A stretch of 64,000 bases of DNA from RHKX01 sp963823565 (GTDB lineage Bacteria > Actinomycetota > Thermoleophilia > Solirubrobacterales > 70-9), in NCBI GenBank assembly GCA_963823565.1, contig CAWGLR010000003.1, positions 1,178,001 to 1,242,000 of the forward strand, read 5' to 3'. Position 1 is the first letter of the stretch. Each line of letters begins with the position of its first letter. The notes beneath the pieces are model-generated. The model had not been told where the DNA came from, made no database searches, and worked only from the letters and a program-made list of their open reading frames with translations. This document shows positions 10,213 to 17,015 of this stretch, one piece after another. A program made the translations under genes and the position numbers.

Positions 10213-11103
10213 GTGCCGGCGGGAGCAAGCAGCCAGCGGCAAGCAGCAAGCAGCGACGGTCGCGTCACCGCACCGTTCGGTCGCCGCCGTGCCGAGGTCG
10301 TGGTCAACGAGGAGACCGGTGGATACCGGCTGCTCACGGCCTTGGACGTCGAAGGCCCGCTCCCTAGAGCGGGGCAGTTCTACATGCTCGCCGGCGAGCG
10401 CGGCTGGGGCGGGGGAGGGGACCGGCCCTTCCTGCCGCGGGCGTTCTCCGTCGCCGAGGCGACGGCCGGCCCCGGCGGCGCGCGCCTGTCGTTCCTGCTC
10501 GACGACGTCGGCCCGGGGACTCATGAGCTGGCCGGGATGGGCGCGGGCGACGGCCTGCTCCTCACCGGTCCGCTCGGACGGCCGTTCTCGGCGCCGCGGG
10601 AGCTCAACCCCGAGGCGGCCGGCGCGATCCTCGTCGGCGGCGGCATCGGGATCGCGCCGCTCGCGATGCTGCGGCGGGAGCTCGCGGGCGGGGGCTTCCC
10701 GGAGCGCTCCCTGCTCGGGTTCCGCGACCGCGAGCACTCCGGCGGGTTGGAGCTCTTCCGCTGCTCGGAGGTGCGGCTCGCCAGCGAGGACGGCCATGCC
10801 GGCCACCGCGGCTACGTCACCGACCTGCTGGCGGTGATGCTCGAGGGCGACGCCGCGGGGACGGCCGCTGTCTACGCCTGCGGCCCGCCGGCGATGCTCG
10901 AGGCCGTTCGCACCCTCTGCGCGAGCCGCGGCGTCGAGGCCGAGCTCGCGATGGAGTCGCCGATGGCATGCGGTTTCGGCGCCTGCTTCGGCTGTGCCGT
11001 GCCGCTGCGCGACGGCAGCTACATGCGGCTCTGCGTCGACGGCCCGGTCGTCCGAGCGAGCTCGATCGAGACCGCGATGGTGGAGGGGGCGGGGCACCGA
11101 TGA
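10213..11103 (+). CDS. pyrK: Dihydroorotate dehydrogenase electron-transfer subunit
   Basis: 296 residues. It passes electrons from the class 1B dihydroorotate dehydrogenase to NAD+ through FAD and a [2Fe-2S] centre. The FAD-binding motif RAFSV (preceded by PFLPRAF) and GPLGRPF are in the first half. A Rossmann NAD-binding loop VGGGIGIAPL follows. The iron-sulfur cysteines are grouped at the C-terminus in ACGFGACFGCAVPL and RLCVDGPV. The GTG start lies 4 nt after the carB stop. The first 15 codons are read through a GCAAGCA heptamer repeat, so the true N-terminus could be GTG 10300. pyrD follows after a repeat-rich spacer. Confidence 0.93.
   Translation: MPAGASSQRQAASSDGRVTAPFGRRRAEVVVNEETGGYRLLTALDVEGPLPRAGQFYMLAGERGWGGGGDRPFLPRAFSVAEATAGPGGARLSFLLDDVGPGTHELAGMGAGDGLLLTGPLGRPFSAPRELNPEAAGAILVGGGIGIAPLAMLRRELAGGGFPERSLLGFRDREHSGGLELFRCSEVRLASEDGHAGHRGYVTDLLAVMLEGDAAGTAAVYACGPPAMLEAVRTLCASRGVEAELAMESPMACGFGACFGCAVPLRDGSYMRLCVDGPVVRASSIETAMVEGAGHR
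10225..10252 (+). repeat. GCAAGCA heptamer repeat at the start of pyrK
   Basis: Three copies of GCAAGCA at 10225, 10239 and 10246, the last two in direct tandem. It lies across the first codons of pyrK, where the encoded residues are Ala/Ser/Gln-rich filler. Confidence 0.6.
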
Positions 11104-11212
11104 AGCGAGTAGCACGGCCGCTTCGCGGCCTTGAGCACGCTCGCTTCGCTCGCTGTAGCAAGGAGCCCGCCCAGTCTCGCCGCCACCCGCTACCTGCTAC
11201 CCGCTACTCGCT
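11104..11212. repeat. Intergenic inverted-repeat element, pyrK-pyrD spacer
   Basis: AGCGAGTAGC (11104-11113) and GCTACTCGCT (11203-11212) are a perfect 10-bp inverted repeat. Inside lie a GGCCGCTTCGCGGCC hairpin, the 19-mer ACGCTCGCTTCGCTCGCTG (11137-11155) and GCTACC-type tandem repeats. The 19-mer and AGCGAGTAGC recur exactly at 14743-14772. Confidence 0.7.
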
Positions 11213-11227
11213 CCGGAGGGGAACACC

Positions 11228-12130
11228 ATGAGCCCCTATTCCGGCCCGAGCGATCTATGCGGCATCCCGCTCGCGCACCCCATCATCAACGCCTCCGGGA
11301 CGTTCGACGCGATCGCGGCGCAACGCGCCTTCGGCCACGAGGTCGTCGAGCGCTTCCCGTTCAGCGCCTACGTGTCGAAGACGATCACGCCGGCTCCGCG
11401 CGCCGGCAACGCGCCGCCACGGCTCTGGGAGGAACCGGCGGGGATGGTGAACTCGATCGGGCTCCCCAACAAGGGGGCGGCGGGGTTCCTCGAGCACGAC
11501 CTGCCGCTGCTGGCCGAGCTGCCCGTCCCCCTGGTCGCGTCGGTGATGGCCACGAGCGCGGAGGAGTTCACCGAGATCGTCGCGGCGGTCGCCGGGCGCG
11601 ACGAGGTTGCCGGCATCGAGCTCAACGTCTCCTGTCCCAACGTGCACTCGGGCCTGATCGTCGGCGAGCAGCCGCTCGAGACGCAGGCGCTGCTCGGGCG
11701 GCTGCGGCCGCTGACGGGGAAGCCGCTGATCGTCAAGCTGACGCCGAACGTCGCCGATCCGGCGTCGATCGCCGCCGCGGCCGAGGAGGCGGGCGCCGAT
11801 GCGGTGTCGCTGATCAACACCCTGAAGGCCGCGCCGATGCTGTCGGGCCGTCCCTGGCTCGGCGCCGGGAGCGGCGGGCTGTCCGGGCCCGCGGTCCGCA
11901 CGATCGCGCTCAAGCAGGTGGCCGACGTGCGCGCCGCCGTCTCGCTGCCGGTGATCGGCATGGGTGGGGTCGAGCGCGGCTCTCACGCCCGCGACCTGAT
12001 CGACGCCGGAGCGAGCGTCGTCGCCGTCGGGACGGCGAGCTTCCGCGATCCGCTCGCCGCCGAGCGAATCCTCGGCGAACTTCGCGGTCTGGACGAAATG
12101 GCCGCTGAGGGACCCATTTCGGCCGCGTGA
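11228..12130 (+). CDS. pyrD: Dihydroorotate dehydrogenase, class 1B catalytic subunit
   Basis: 300 residues, FMN-binding TIM barrel. It oxidises dihydroorotate to orotate in complex with PyrK. The catalytic base is C136 in ELNVSCPNVHSG, the cytosolic class 1 type. Flavin and substrate contacts are seen in NASGTFD, NSIGLPNKG, VKLTPNV and GMGGVERG. The ATG is preceded by GGAGG at 11216. Coupling with pyrK identifies the NAD-dependent 1B form. It is the last pyr gene here; pyrF, which often follows pyrD, is missing, and an 8-bp hairpin comes 40 nt after the stop. Confidence 0.95.
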   Translation: MSPYSGPSDLCGIPLAHPIINASGTFDAIAAQRAFGHEVVERFPFSAYVSKTITPAPRAGNAPPRLWEEPAGMVNSIGLPNKGAAGFLEHDLPLLAELPVPLVASVMATSAEEFTEIVAAVAGRDEVAGIELNVSCPNVHSGLIVGEQPLETQALLGRLRPLTGKPLIVKLTPNVADPASIAAAAEEAGADAVSLINTLKAAPMLSGRPWLGAGSGGLSGPAVRTIALKQVADVRAAVSLPVIGMGGVERGSHARDLIDAGASVVAVGTASFRDPLAAERILGELRGLDEMAAEGPISAA

Positions 12131-12170
12131 TCCCGCAAATAGGGGAGTTGAGGACGGGCCCCTCTCTCGA

Positions 12171-12189
12171 CCTCGACCTGAGGTCGAGG
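12171..12189 (+). terminator. Hairpin after pyrD
   Basis: CCTCGACC-TGA-GGTCGAGG is a perfect 8-bp stem with a 3-nt loop. No U-tract follows. It is placed between the pyr operon and the mihF promoter. Confidence 0.45.
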
Positions 12190-12219
12190 CGAATCTTGCG
12201 GTAATTGCGCCCCAGAGCC

Positions 12220-12247
12220 TTGCGCGTCGGCAGGCCGTGTATATGAT
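12220..12247 (+). promoter_or_regulatory. Promoter of mihF
   Basis: -35 TTGCGC (12220-12225), 16-nt spacer, -10 TATGAT (12242-12247). The start codon at 12262 is only 14 nt downstream, so the leader would be very short. Confidence 0.6.
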
Positions 12248-12261
12248 CGCCGCGCCTTCCG

Positions 12262-12594
12262 ATGAGCCCGACCTCCGCGACCACAGCCGTCCCCGCCCGC
12301 AGCCATGACCAGCGCATGCGGGCCCTGGAGGCGGCGAACGAGATCCGGACGAAGCGCGCGAAGCTGAAGAAGGATCTGAAGGCGGGGAAGGTGCGGATCG
12401 ACACCCTCCTGATGAACCCGCCGGAGTATCTGCACTCGGCCAAGGTCTTCGATCTGATGCTCGCGGTCCCCAAGTACGGCCGCGTCAAGGTCAACCGCGT
12501 GCTCAACCAGTGCCGGATCTCGCCGTCGAAGACGATCGGTGGGCTCTCAGTCCGTCAGCGCGCCGAGCTCGTCGCGCTGCTCCGCAGGAAATAG
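12262..12594 (+). CDS. mihF: Actinobacterial integration host factor
   Basis: 110 residues. This nucleoid-associated protein is unrelated in fold to enteric IHF; it binds DNA without much sequence preference and supports phage integration and chromosome organisation. The family pattern is present: a helical N-terminus with many Arg/Lys (RALEAANEIRTKRAKLKKDL), the VPKYGRVKVNRVLNQCRI helix-hairpin-helix-like segment, and the closing GGLSVRQRAELVALL. The adjoining gmk-rpoZ-coaBC order is the usual actinobacterial context. The first 18 residues are low-complexity; an internal ATG at residue 19 could be the real start given the short leader. Confidence 0.9.
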   Translation: MSPTSATTAVPARSHDQRMRALEAANEIRTKRAKLKKDLKAGKVRIDTLLMNPPEYLHSAKVFDLMLAVPKYGRVKVNRVLNQCRISPSKTIGGLSVRQRAELVALLRRK

Positions 12595-12635
12595 GCGCTC
12601 CGGCGACCGGCCCGGCCGGTATCAATCCGGCCGTC

Positions 12636-13193
12636 TTGTCTTCGCACGTCTTCGTCGTCACCGGCCCCTCGGGGGTCGGCAAGGGCACGTTGATCCGCGC
12701 CCTCCGCGAGCGAATCCCCGAGCTCGAGCTGTCGACGTCGGCGACGACGCGCCGGCCGCGGCCCGGCGAGGAGAACGGCGTCGACTACCACTTCCTCTCG
12801 GCGCCCGACTTCGAGCGGCGCGTCGCCGACGGCGAGTTCCTCGAGCACGCCACCTACAGCGGGAACATGTACGGAACCCTGCGGAGCGAGGTCGAGGAGC
12901 GCGCGCTGCGGGGCGTGCCCGTCCTGCTCGAGATCGAGGTCCAGGGGGCCCGGCAGGTACGCGAGAGCATGCCCGAGGCGGTCCAGATCTTCATCGCGCC
13001 CCCCAGCGCGGCGGACCTGAGGCGGCGGCTCGAGGGCCGCGGCACCGACGATCCCGACGTGATCGAGTCGCGCCTCCGGGTCGCAGTCGAGGAGCTCGCC
13101 GCGAGGGGCGAGTTCCGGCATACGGTCGTCAACGACGACGTCGACCGCGCGACCGCCGAGCTGGAGCGGATCGTGCGCGATTGCTCCGCCTGA
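12636..13193 (+). CDS. gmk: Guanylate kinase
   Basis: 185 residues from a TTG start. It phosphorylates GMP to GDP. The P-loop GPSGVGKGT is at 10-18. The GMP-binding segment STSATTRRPRPGEENGVDYH and the EHATYSGNMYGT motif follow. LEIEVQGARQV is the Walker-B-like strand, and the lid contains Arg-rich RRRLEGRGTDD. An in-frame ATG far upstream (12510) lies inside mihF, so the TTG directly before SSHVFVVTGPSG is preferred; no Shine-Dalgarno is obvious. It follows mihF by 41 nt. Confidence 0.93.
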   Translation: MSSHVFVVTGPSGVGKGTLIRALRERIPELELSTSATTRRPRPGEENGVDYHFLSAPDFERRVADGEFLEHATYSGNMYGTLRSEVEERALRGVPVLLEIEVQGARQVRESMPEAVQIFIAPPSAADLRRRLEGRGTDDPDVIESRLRVAVEELAARGEFRHTVVNDDVDRATAELERIVRDCSA

Positions 13194-13216
13194 GGGTCGC
13201 CGGCGCGCCGGTCCCC

Positions 13217-13222
13217 TACACT
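13217..13222 (+). promoter_or_regulatory. Candidate -10 hexamer for rpoZ
   Basis: TACACT with an 8-nt gap to the ATG at 13231 and no Shine-Dalgarno, consistent with a leaderless transcript. Confidence 0.4.
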
Positions 13223-13230
13223 GCCCGCCG

Positions 13231-13461
13231 ATGGTCAAGCCCCGAGTGGACAAGTTGATGGATAAGACCGACTCGCATTACGCGGCCGTGGTGATCGCGG
13301 CGAAGCGAGCTCGGCAGCTGAACAGCTACTACCGCGCGCTCGGCGAGGGCACCTACGAGGAGCACACGCCGCCGATGGTCGAGGCCGAGAGCGACAACTA
13401 CCTCACGATTGCGCTCGAGGAGCTCGCCGGCGGCAAGATCAACTACGAGTACCGGCACTAG
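13231..13461 (+). CDS. rpoZ: RNA polymerase omega subunit
   Basis: 76 residues, the small subunit that helps assemble beta-prime in RNA polymerase. The family core is visible in SHYAAVVIAAKRARQLN (helix contacting beta-prime) followed by NYLTIALEELAGGKINY. The N-terminus is short (MVKPRVDKLMDKTDS). It lies between gmk and coaBC as in other actinobacteria. A -10-like hexamer immediately upstream suggests it can also be transcribed on its own. Confidence 0.92.
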   Translation: MVKPRVDKLMDKTDSHYAAVVIAAKRARQLNSYYRALGEGTYEEHTPPMVEAESDNYLTIALEELAGGKINYEYRH

Positions 13462-13491
13462 CTCGGCCGGCCTCCGCCGAAGGGGGCAGCA

Positions 13492-14733
13492 CTGGCAAGG
13501 TTCCTGATCGGGGTGAGCGGCGGGATCGCCGCCTACAAGTCGATTCAGCTCGCGCGCCTGGCCACGCTCGCCGGCCATTCCGTCAGGGTCGTGATGACCC
13601 CCGCCGCGGGCCGCTTCGTCGGCTCCGCGACCTTCGAGGGGATCACCGGCGCTCCGGTGCTCGTCGGCGAGTTCGACGCCGACCCTGCCCGCGGCGCCTA
13701 TCCCGGCGATCCCGCCCCCGAGCACGCGCCGATCTCCCACCTGGCGCTGGCGGAGCGGGCGGACGTCATGGTCGTGGCCCCGGCGTCGGCGAACACGATC
13801 GCCAAGCTGGCGACGGGGATCTGCGACTCGATGCTCGCGACCTCCTTCCTGGCGTGCGAGGCACCGCGGCTGATCGCGCCCGCGATGAACGACCGGATGT
13901 GGGCCGACGCAGCGACGCAGGCCAACGTCGCGGCCCTGCGCGAGCGCGGGGTGGAGGTCCTCGAGCCGGTCGAGGGCGCGCTCGCGTCCCGCGGGGAGGC
14001 GGGAAGGGGACGGATGCGCGAGCCGGCGGAGATCCTCGCGGCGGCCGAGCGCCTGCTCGGCGCGGACGGCGACTCGCTGGCCGGAGCGTCGGTGCTCGTC
14101 ACCGCGGGAGGCACGCGCGAGGCCATCGACCCGGTCCGCTTCATCGGCAACCGCTCCAGCGGCCGGATGGGCGTTGCGCTCGCTGAGGCCGCCGCCCGCC
14201 GCGGCGCCGGCGTGACCCTGGTCGCAGCCAACGTCGCGCTCCCGACAACGGCCGCCGTCGAGCGGATCGACGTCGAGAGCGCCGCCGAGCTCGCCGCCGC
14301 GACCCGCGCCGCTTTCGAGCGCGCGGACATCCTGCTGATGGCGGCCGCGGTCGCCGACTTTCGCCCGTCCTCCAGCGCCGCCGAGAAGCTCGTGCGCGAG
14401 AGGTCGGGCGGTCTCGAGCTGCGGCTGGAGGCGACCGAGGACGTCCTCGCATCGCTCGGCGCGGGCCGCCGCGACGGCCAGGTCCTGGTCGGGTTCGCCG
14501 CCGAGCACGGCGGCGACTACCTCGCCCGCGCCCGCCGCAAGCTCGACCGCAAGGGCCTCGACGCGATCGTCGTCAACGACGTCTCCGATGACGCGATCGG
14601 CTTCGACTCCGCCGACAACGAGGTGACGATCGTCGGCGAGGGAGCCGAGACGCAGGTGCCGCGTGGTTCGAAGGAGGCTGTCGCCGAGGCGATCCTCGAT
14701 TGGGTGGAAGGGCTGCGAGACCCCGATGCATAA
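13492..14733 (+). CDS. coaBC: Bifunctional phosphopantothenoylcysteine decarboxylase / synthetase
   Basis: 413 residues from a proposed CTG start. CoaC (about 1-190) decarboxylates and CoaB (about 200-413) ligates cysteine in coenzyme A synthesis. The flavin-binding SGGIAAYKS lies at 9-17. PASANTIAKLATG and APAMNDRMW (about 128-136) hold the decarboxylase active site. CoaB is marked by VTAGGTREAIDPVRFI, NRSSGRMG and KKL-type nucleotide-binding residues. CTG 13492 is chosen because AGGGG at 13481 is well spaced to it and it restores the first beta strand LARFLIGV. The first standard start, GTG 13513, would cut into that strand. Confidence 0.92.
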   Translation: MARFLIGVSGGIAAYKSIQLARLATLAGHSVRVVMTPAAGRFVGSATFEGITGAPVLVGEFDADPARGAYPGDPAPEHAPISHLALAERADVMVVAPASANTIAKLATGICDSMLATSFLACEAPRLIAPAMNDRMWADAATQANVAALRERGVEVLEPVEGALASRGEAGRGRMREPAEILAAAERLLGADGDSLAGASVLVTAGGTREAIDPVRFIGNRSSGRMGVALAEAAARRGAGVTLVAANVALPTTAAVERIDVESAAELAAATRAAFERADILLMAAAVADFRPSSSAAEKLVRERSGGLELRLEATEDVLASLGAGRRDGQVLVGFAAEHGGDYLARARRKLDRKGLDAIVVNDVSDDAIGFDSADNEVTIVGEGAETQVPRGSKEAVAEAILDWVEGLRDPDA

Positions 14734-14810
14734 GCGGGTAGGACGCTCGCTTCGCTCGCTGCAGCGAGTAGCCCTCCGGCCCGGGACCGCTACCCGCTAC
14801 CCGCTACCCC
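14733..14810. repeat. Intergenic inverted-repeat element, coaBC-TPR spacer
   Basis: AGCGGGTA (14733-14740) is inverted as TACCCGCT at 14791 and again at 14798, inside a tandem TACCCGC heptamer run. It shares ACGCTCGCTTCGCTCGCTG (14743-14761) and AGCGAGTAGC (14763-14772) exactly with the pyrK-pyrD spacer. Confidence 0.7.
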
Positions 14811-14825
14811 CCTGGACACCCTTCC

Positions 14826-14831
14826 TACACT
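14826..14831 (+). promoter_or_regulatory. Candidate -10 hexamer for the TPR gene
   Basis: TACACT, 6 nt before ATG 14838; no Shine-Dalgarno. Likely leaderless. Confidence 0.4.
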
Positions 14832-14837
14832 GGACTC

Positions 14838-15209
14838 ATGGCTGAGAACGAGTCCTCGTACGAGCTCTACACGAAGGGCCTCGAGCTGCTCGAGCGCGGC
14901 GACTTCGCAGCGGCCACCGTGCCGCTGGGCAAGGTAGCGGCGCGGGAGCCCGAGAAGTCCTCCGTCCGCGAGGCGCTCGGCCGTGCGCTGTTCCGCTCGC
15001 GCCGCTTCAGCGAGGCGGCGACCGAGTTCGAGGCCGTGGTCGAGCGCTACCCGACCAACGACTTCGCGCACTTCTGCCTGGGCCGCTCGCTCGACCTGAG
15101 CGGGTCGTCGGAGCGGGCGCGGCGTCATCTGGCGATCGCGGCCAACCTGCGCCCGGATCGCCGCGACTATCAGGTCTACCGCCAGCGCGCCCTCGCCGCC
15201 GCCTCCTGA
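14838..15209 (+). CDS. Tetratricopeptide-repeat protein
   Basis: 123 residues composed of about three TPR-type helix pairs. The repeats start near YELYTKGLELLERGDFAAAT, SSVREALGRALFRSRRFSEA and FAHFCLGRSLDLSGSSERA, each with the small-residue pattern of the helix A/B packing. There is no signal peptide or membrane segment, so it is cytosolic. TPR proteins act as interaction scaffolds; the partner here is unknown. The stop codon directly abuts the GTG of dtd, so the two genes are translationally coupled, but dtd is an independent enzyme and a joint function is not implied. Confidence 0.85.
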   Translation: MAENESSYELYTKGLELLERGDFAAATVPLGKVAAREPEKSSVREALGRALFRSRRFSEAATEFEAVVERYPTNDFAHFCLGRSLDLSGSSERARRHLAIAANLRPDRRDYQVYRQRALAAAS

Positions 15210-15641
15210 GTGCGGGCGCTGGTCCAGCGCGTCAGCTCGGCGTCGGTGGACGTCGACGGCGAGCTCTTCGCGCGGATCGGGCCGGGAATGGTCGTGCTGC
15301 TCGGGGTCGCCGTCGACGACACGCGCGACGAGGCCGAGCGGATCGCCCGCAAGCTGAGGACGCTGCGGATCTTCGACGACGAGGATGGGCGGATGAACGA
15401 GCCGCTGGGCGAGGACCGCGAGGTCCTCTGCATCAGCCAGTTCACGCTCTACGGCGACGTCCGCAAGGGCAACCGGCCCGGCTGGTCCCGGGCCGCCCCG
15501 GGGGAGCGGGCGCAGCCGCTCTACGAGCTCGTCTGCGACCTGCTCGGAGCCGAGCGCGGCGTCTTCGGAGCGCGGATGTCGGTCGATCTCGTCAACGAGG
15601 GGCCGGTGACGCTGCTCGTGGAGGTCGACGCCTCACCCTGA
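15210..15641 (+). CDS. dtd: D-aminoacyl-tRNA deacylase
   Basis: 143 residues. It removes D-amino acids (and glycine) mischarged on tRNA. The N-terminal MRALVQRVSSASVDVDGE, the catalytic SQFTLYGD motif near 76-83 and the cross-subunit NEGPVT motif near 130-135 (family NxGPVT, providing the Gly-cisPro chirality filter) are all present. The GTG start is adjacent to the TGA of the TPR gene with no spacer. Length is normal for the family. Confidence 0.96.
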   Translation: MRALVQRVSSASVDVDGELFARIGPGMVVLLGVAVDDTRDEAERIARKLRTLRIFDDEDGRMNEPLGEDREVLCISQFTLYGDVRKGNRPGWSRAAPGERAQPLYELVCDLLGAERGVFGARMSVDLVNEGPVTLLVEVDASP

Positions 15642-15658
15642 CCAAGGGCGACGATGCG

Positions 15659-15688
15659 TTCGTGAAACGGCTGAAGTCGCGCTAGGAT
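15659..15688 (+). promoter_or_regulatory. Promoter candidate before the DivIVA-like gene
   Basis: TTCGTG (15659-15664), 18-nt spacer, TAGGAT (15683-15688); 39 nt to the ATG. Confidence 0.35.
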
Positions 15689-15727
15689 CGGCGCGGATGG
15701 GCTGGATGCCGTGACCGGGGGGTCGAG

Positions 15728-16411
15728 ATGAGCTGGGTGATGAGGGAGGACTTTCCGCGGTCGCGCCGCGGCTGGGACCGCGAGGCCGTGCGCGACCACC
15801 TGCGCGAGGTCGAGACCGAGATGGAGGCGATCGCCGCGAGCACGCGGATGTCGGGGCGAGCCGCCGAGGGCGTGCGCCGCGTCGTGCACGCGGCCGAGCA
15901 GACGCTCGCGGAGCTCGCGGGCGAGGCGCAGCGGGAGCTGGAGCGGGCTGCGGTCGAGGCCGAGGGAATCCGCGCGGCCGCGCGGAAGGAGGCCGCCTCA
16001 CGCCTGCGGGACGCGGGAGCCGACGACCGCGCCGCGGCGCTCGAGGCCGAGACGGCCCGCCACGCGGCGGCAGAGATCCTGGCCGACGCGCGGCGCCGAG
16101 CGGCGGCGATCCTCGACGAGGCCGATCGCGAGGCGGCGGCGCGGGTCGGCGAGGCCGACCGCGCGGTCGGCGGCTTCGTCGCCGAGGCGCATGCGATGGG
16201 GGAGCGGCTCGGCGCGTTCGGCAACGAGCTCGAGCGCGGACGCGCGGACCGGCGCAACGGCAACCGCGGGACCGACGGCAGCGGCGCCGCCCTGACCGCT
16301 CCCGCCCCCCGTGGCAGGCGGTTCGAGCCCGGCACCACCGGCGGCAGCATCCCGCCGGCGCCGATCGATGCGGATGGCGCTCCGGCGGCGGCGCCTCCGG
16401 TGCTCCTCTAA
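15728..16411 (+). CDS. DivIVA-like Ala-rich coiled-coil protein
   Basis: 227 residues. The N-terminus MREDFPRSRRGWDREAVRDH resembles the short lipid-binding head of DivIVA/GpsB proteins (FPRxRRGYDxxxVxxHL pattern). It is followed by a long Ala/Glu/Arg-rich helix (about 30-160) expected to form a coiled coil. The last 50 residues are Pro/Gly/Ala-rich and disordered, ending APAAAPPVLL. DivIVA proteins mark curved membrane and recruit division or growth factors. That role is inferred from the head motif only, and other coiled-coil proteins would have similar composition. It has its own upstream promoter-like element. Confidence 0.6.
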   Translation: MSWVMREDFPRSRRGWDREAVRDHLREVETEMEAIAASTRMSGRAAEGVRRVVHAAEQTLAELAGEAQRELERAAVEAEGIRAAARKEAASRLRDAGADDRAAALEAETARHAAAEILADARRRAAAILDEADREAAARVGEADRAVGGFVAEAHAMGERLGAFGNELERGRADRRNGNRGTDGSGAALTAPAPRGRRFEPGTTGGSIPPAPIDADGAPAAAPPVLL

Positions 16412-16449
16412 GCGGGCCGAGAAGCACCGGGAGCAGGGGCTCGGGGCCC

Positions 16450-16477
16450 TTGAACGAATGCTCACGCGAGCTATACT
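16450..16477 (+). promoter_or_regulatory. Promoter of the rimP-nusA-infB operon
   Basis: TTGAAC (16450-16455), 16-nt spacer, TATACT (16472-16477). This is the best sigma-70-type match in the window. Transcription would start near 16484, about 30 nt before the leader terminator. Confidence 0.7.
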
Positions 16478-16514
16478 CGTCGCACACCCTTACGCATACG
16501 AATCCGTTGCGAGA

Positions 16515-16540
16515 GGTGGGCCGTGGGCCCGCCTTTTTTT
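16515..16540 (+). terminator. Intrinsic terminator (probable attenuator) in the rimP-nusA leader
   Basis: GGTGGGCC-GTG-GGCCCGCC forms an 8-bp stem with one G:T pair and is followed directly by seven T residues. It lies between the promoter above and rimP (ATG 16581), so every transcript from that promoter must pass it. This is the only hairpin plus U-tract I found in the window. Premature termination controlled by NusA is the natural hypothesis. Confidence 0.85.
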
Positions 16541-16580
16541 CGGCCTCGACCGCGTCATAACCAGCACGAACCGACCCGAG

Positions 16581-17015
16581 ATGGACCAGCTAGAGAACGA
16601 CATCCAGGTGAGCATCGCCGGCCTCGATCCGCGGATCGAGCTGATCGCGCTCGAGCATCCGAGCCGCGATTCGCTGCGCCTGTTCGTCGATCACCCCGAC
16701 GGGGTGACCCTCGAGCTCTGCGAGCGCGTCTCCGGCCGGCTCAGCCACCTGACGGAGGACTTCGCGCTCGAGGTGTCCTCGCCCGGCCTCGACCGGCCGC
16801 TCACCAAGCCCGAGCACTACGACCGCTTCACCGGCCACAAGGCCCGCGTCCGCCTGTCGCAGCCGATCGACGGCCGGCGCAACTTCACCGGGACGATCGC
16901 CGCCGCCGGCGCCGATTCGTTCACCCTGACCACCGACGATGGAACGACCGAGATCCCGCTCGATCGCGTCCATCGCTCCAACCTCGTACCCGAGCTTTCG
17001 GAGGTGCCCTCTTGA
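16581..17015 (+). CDS. rimP: Ribosome maturation factor RimP
   Basis: 144 residues. RimP assists 30S subunit assembly. The N-terminal alpha/beta domain carries LRLFVDHPDGVTLELCERVS (family pattern LRxxID..GV.L.dC), followed by FALEVSSPGLDRPL, the most conserved motif, and a C-terminal SH3-like barrel FTGHKARVRLSQPIDGR. It is slightly shorter than usual (150-160). ATG 16581 gives a normal N-terminus; longer in-frame starts lie in the promoter and terminator. It overlaps nusA by 4 nt (TTGA). Confidence 0.93.
   Translation: MDQLENDIQVSIAGLDPRIELIALEHPSRDSLRLFVDHPDGVTLELCERVSGRLSHLTEDFALEVSSPGLDRPLTKPEHYDRFTGHKARVRLSQPIDGRRNFTGTIAAAGADSFTLTTDDGTTEIPLDRVHRSNLVPELSEVPS

Noticed and set aside
14785..14810. 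Tandem TACCCGC repeats as a CRISPR array
   Set aside because: Units are only 7 nt with no spacers, and no cas genes are present.
16300..16345. GGTTCGAGCCC followed by CACCACC, resembling a tRNA T-arm and CCA end
   Set aside because: The flanking bases do not pair as a T-stem, and no D-arm, anticodon arm or acceptor stem can be built. It lies inside the DivIVA-like gene.
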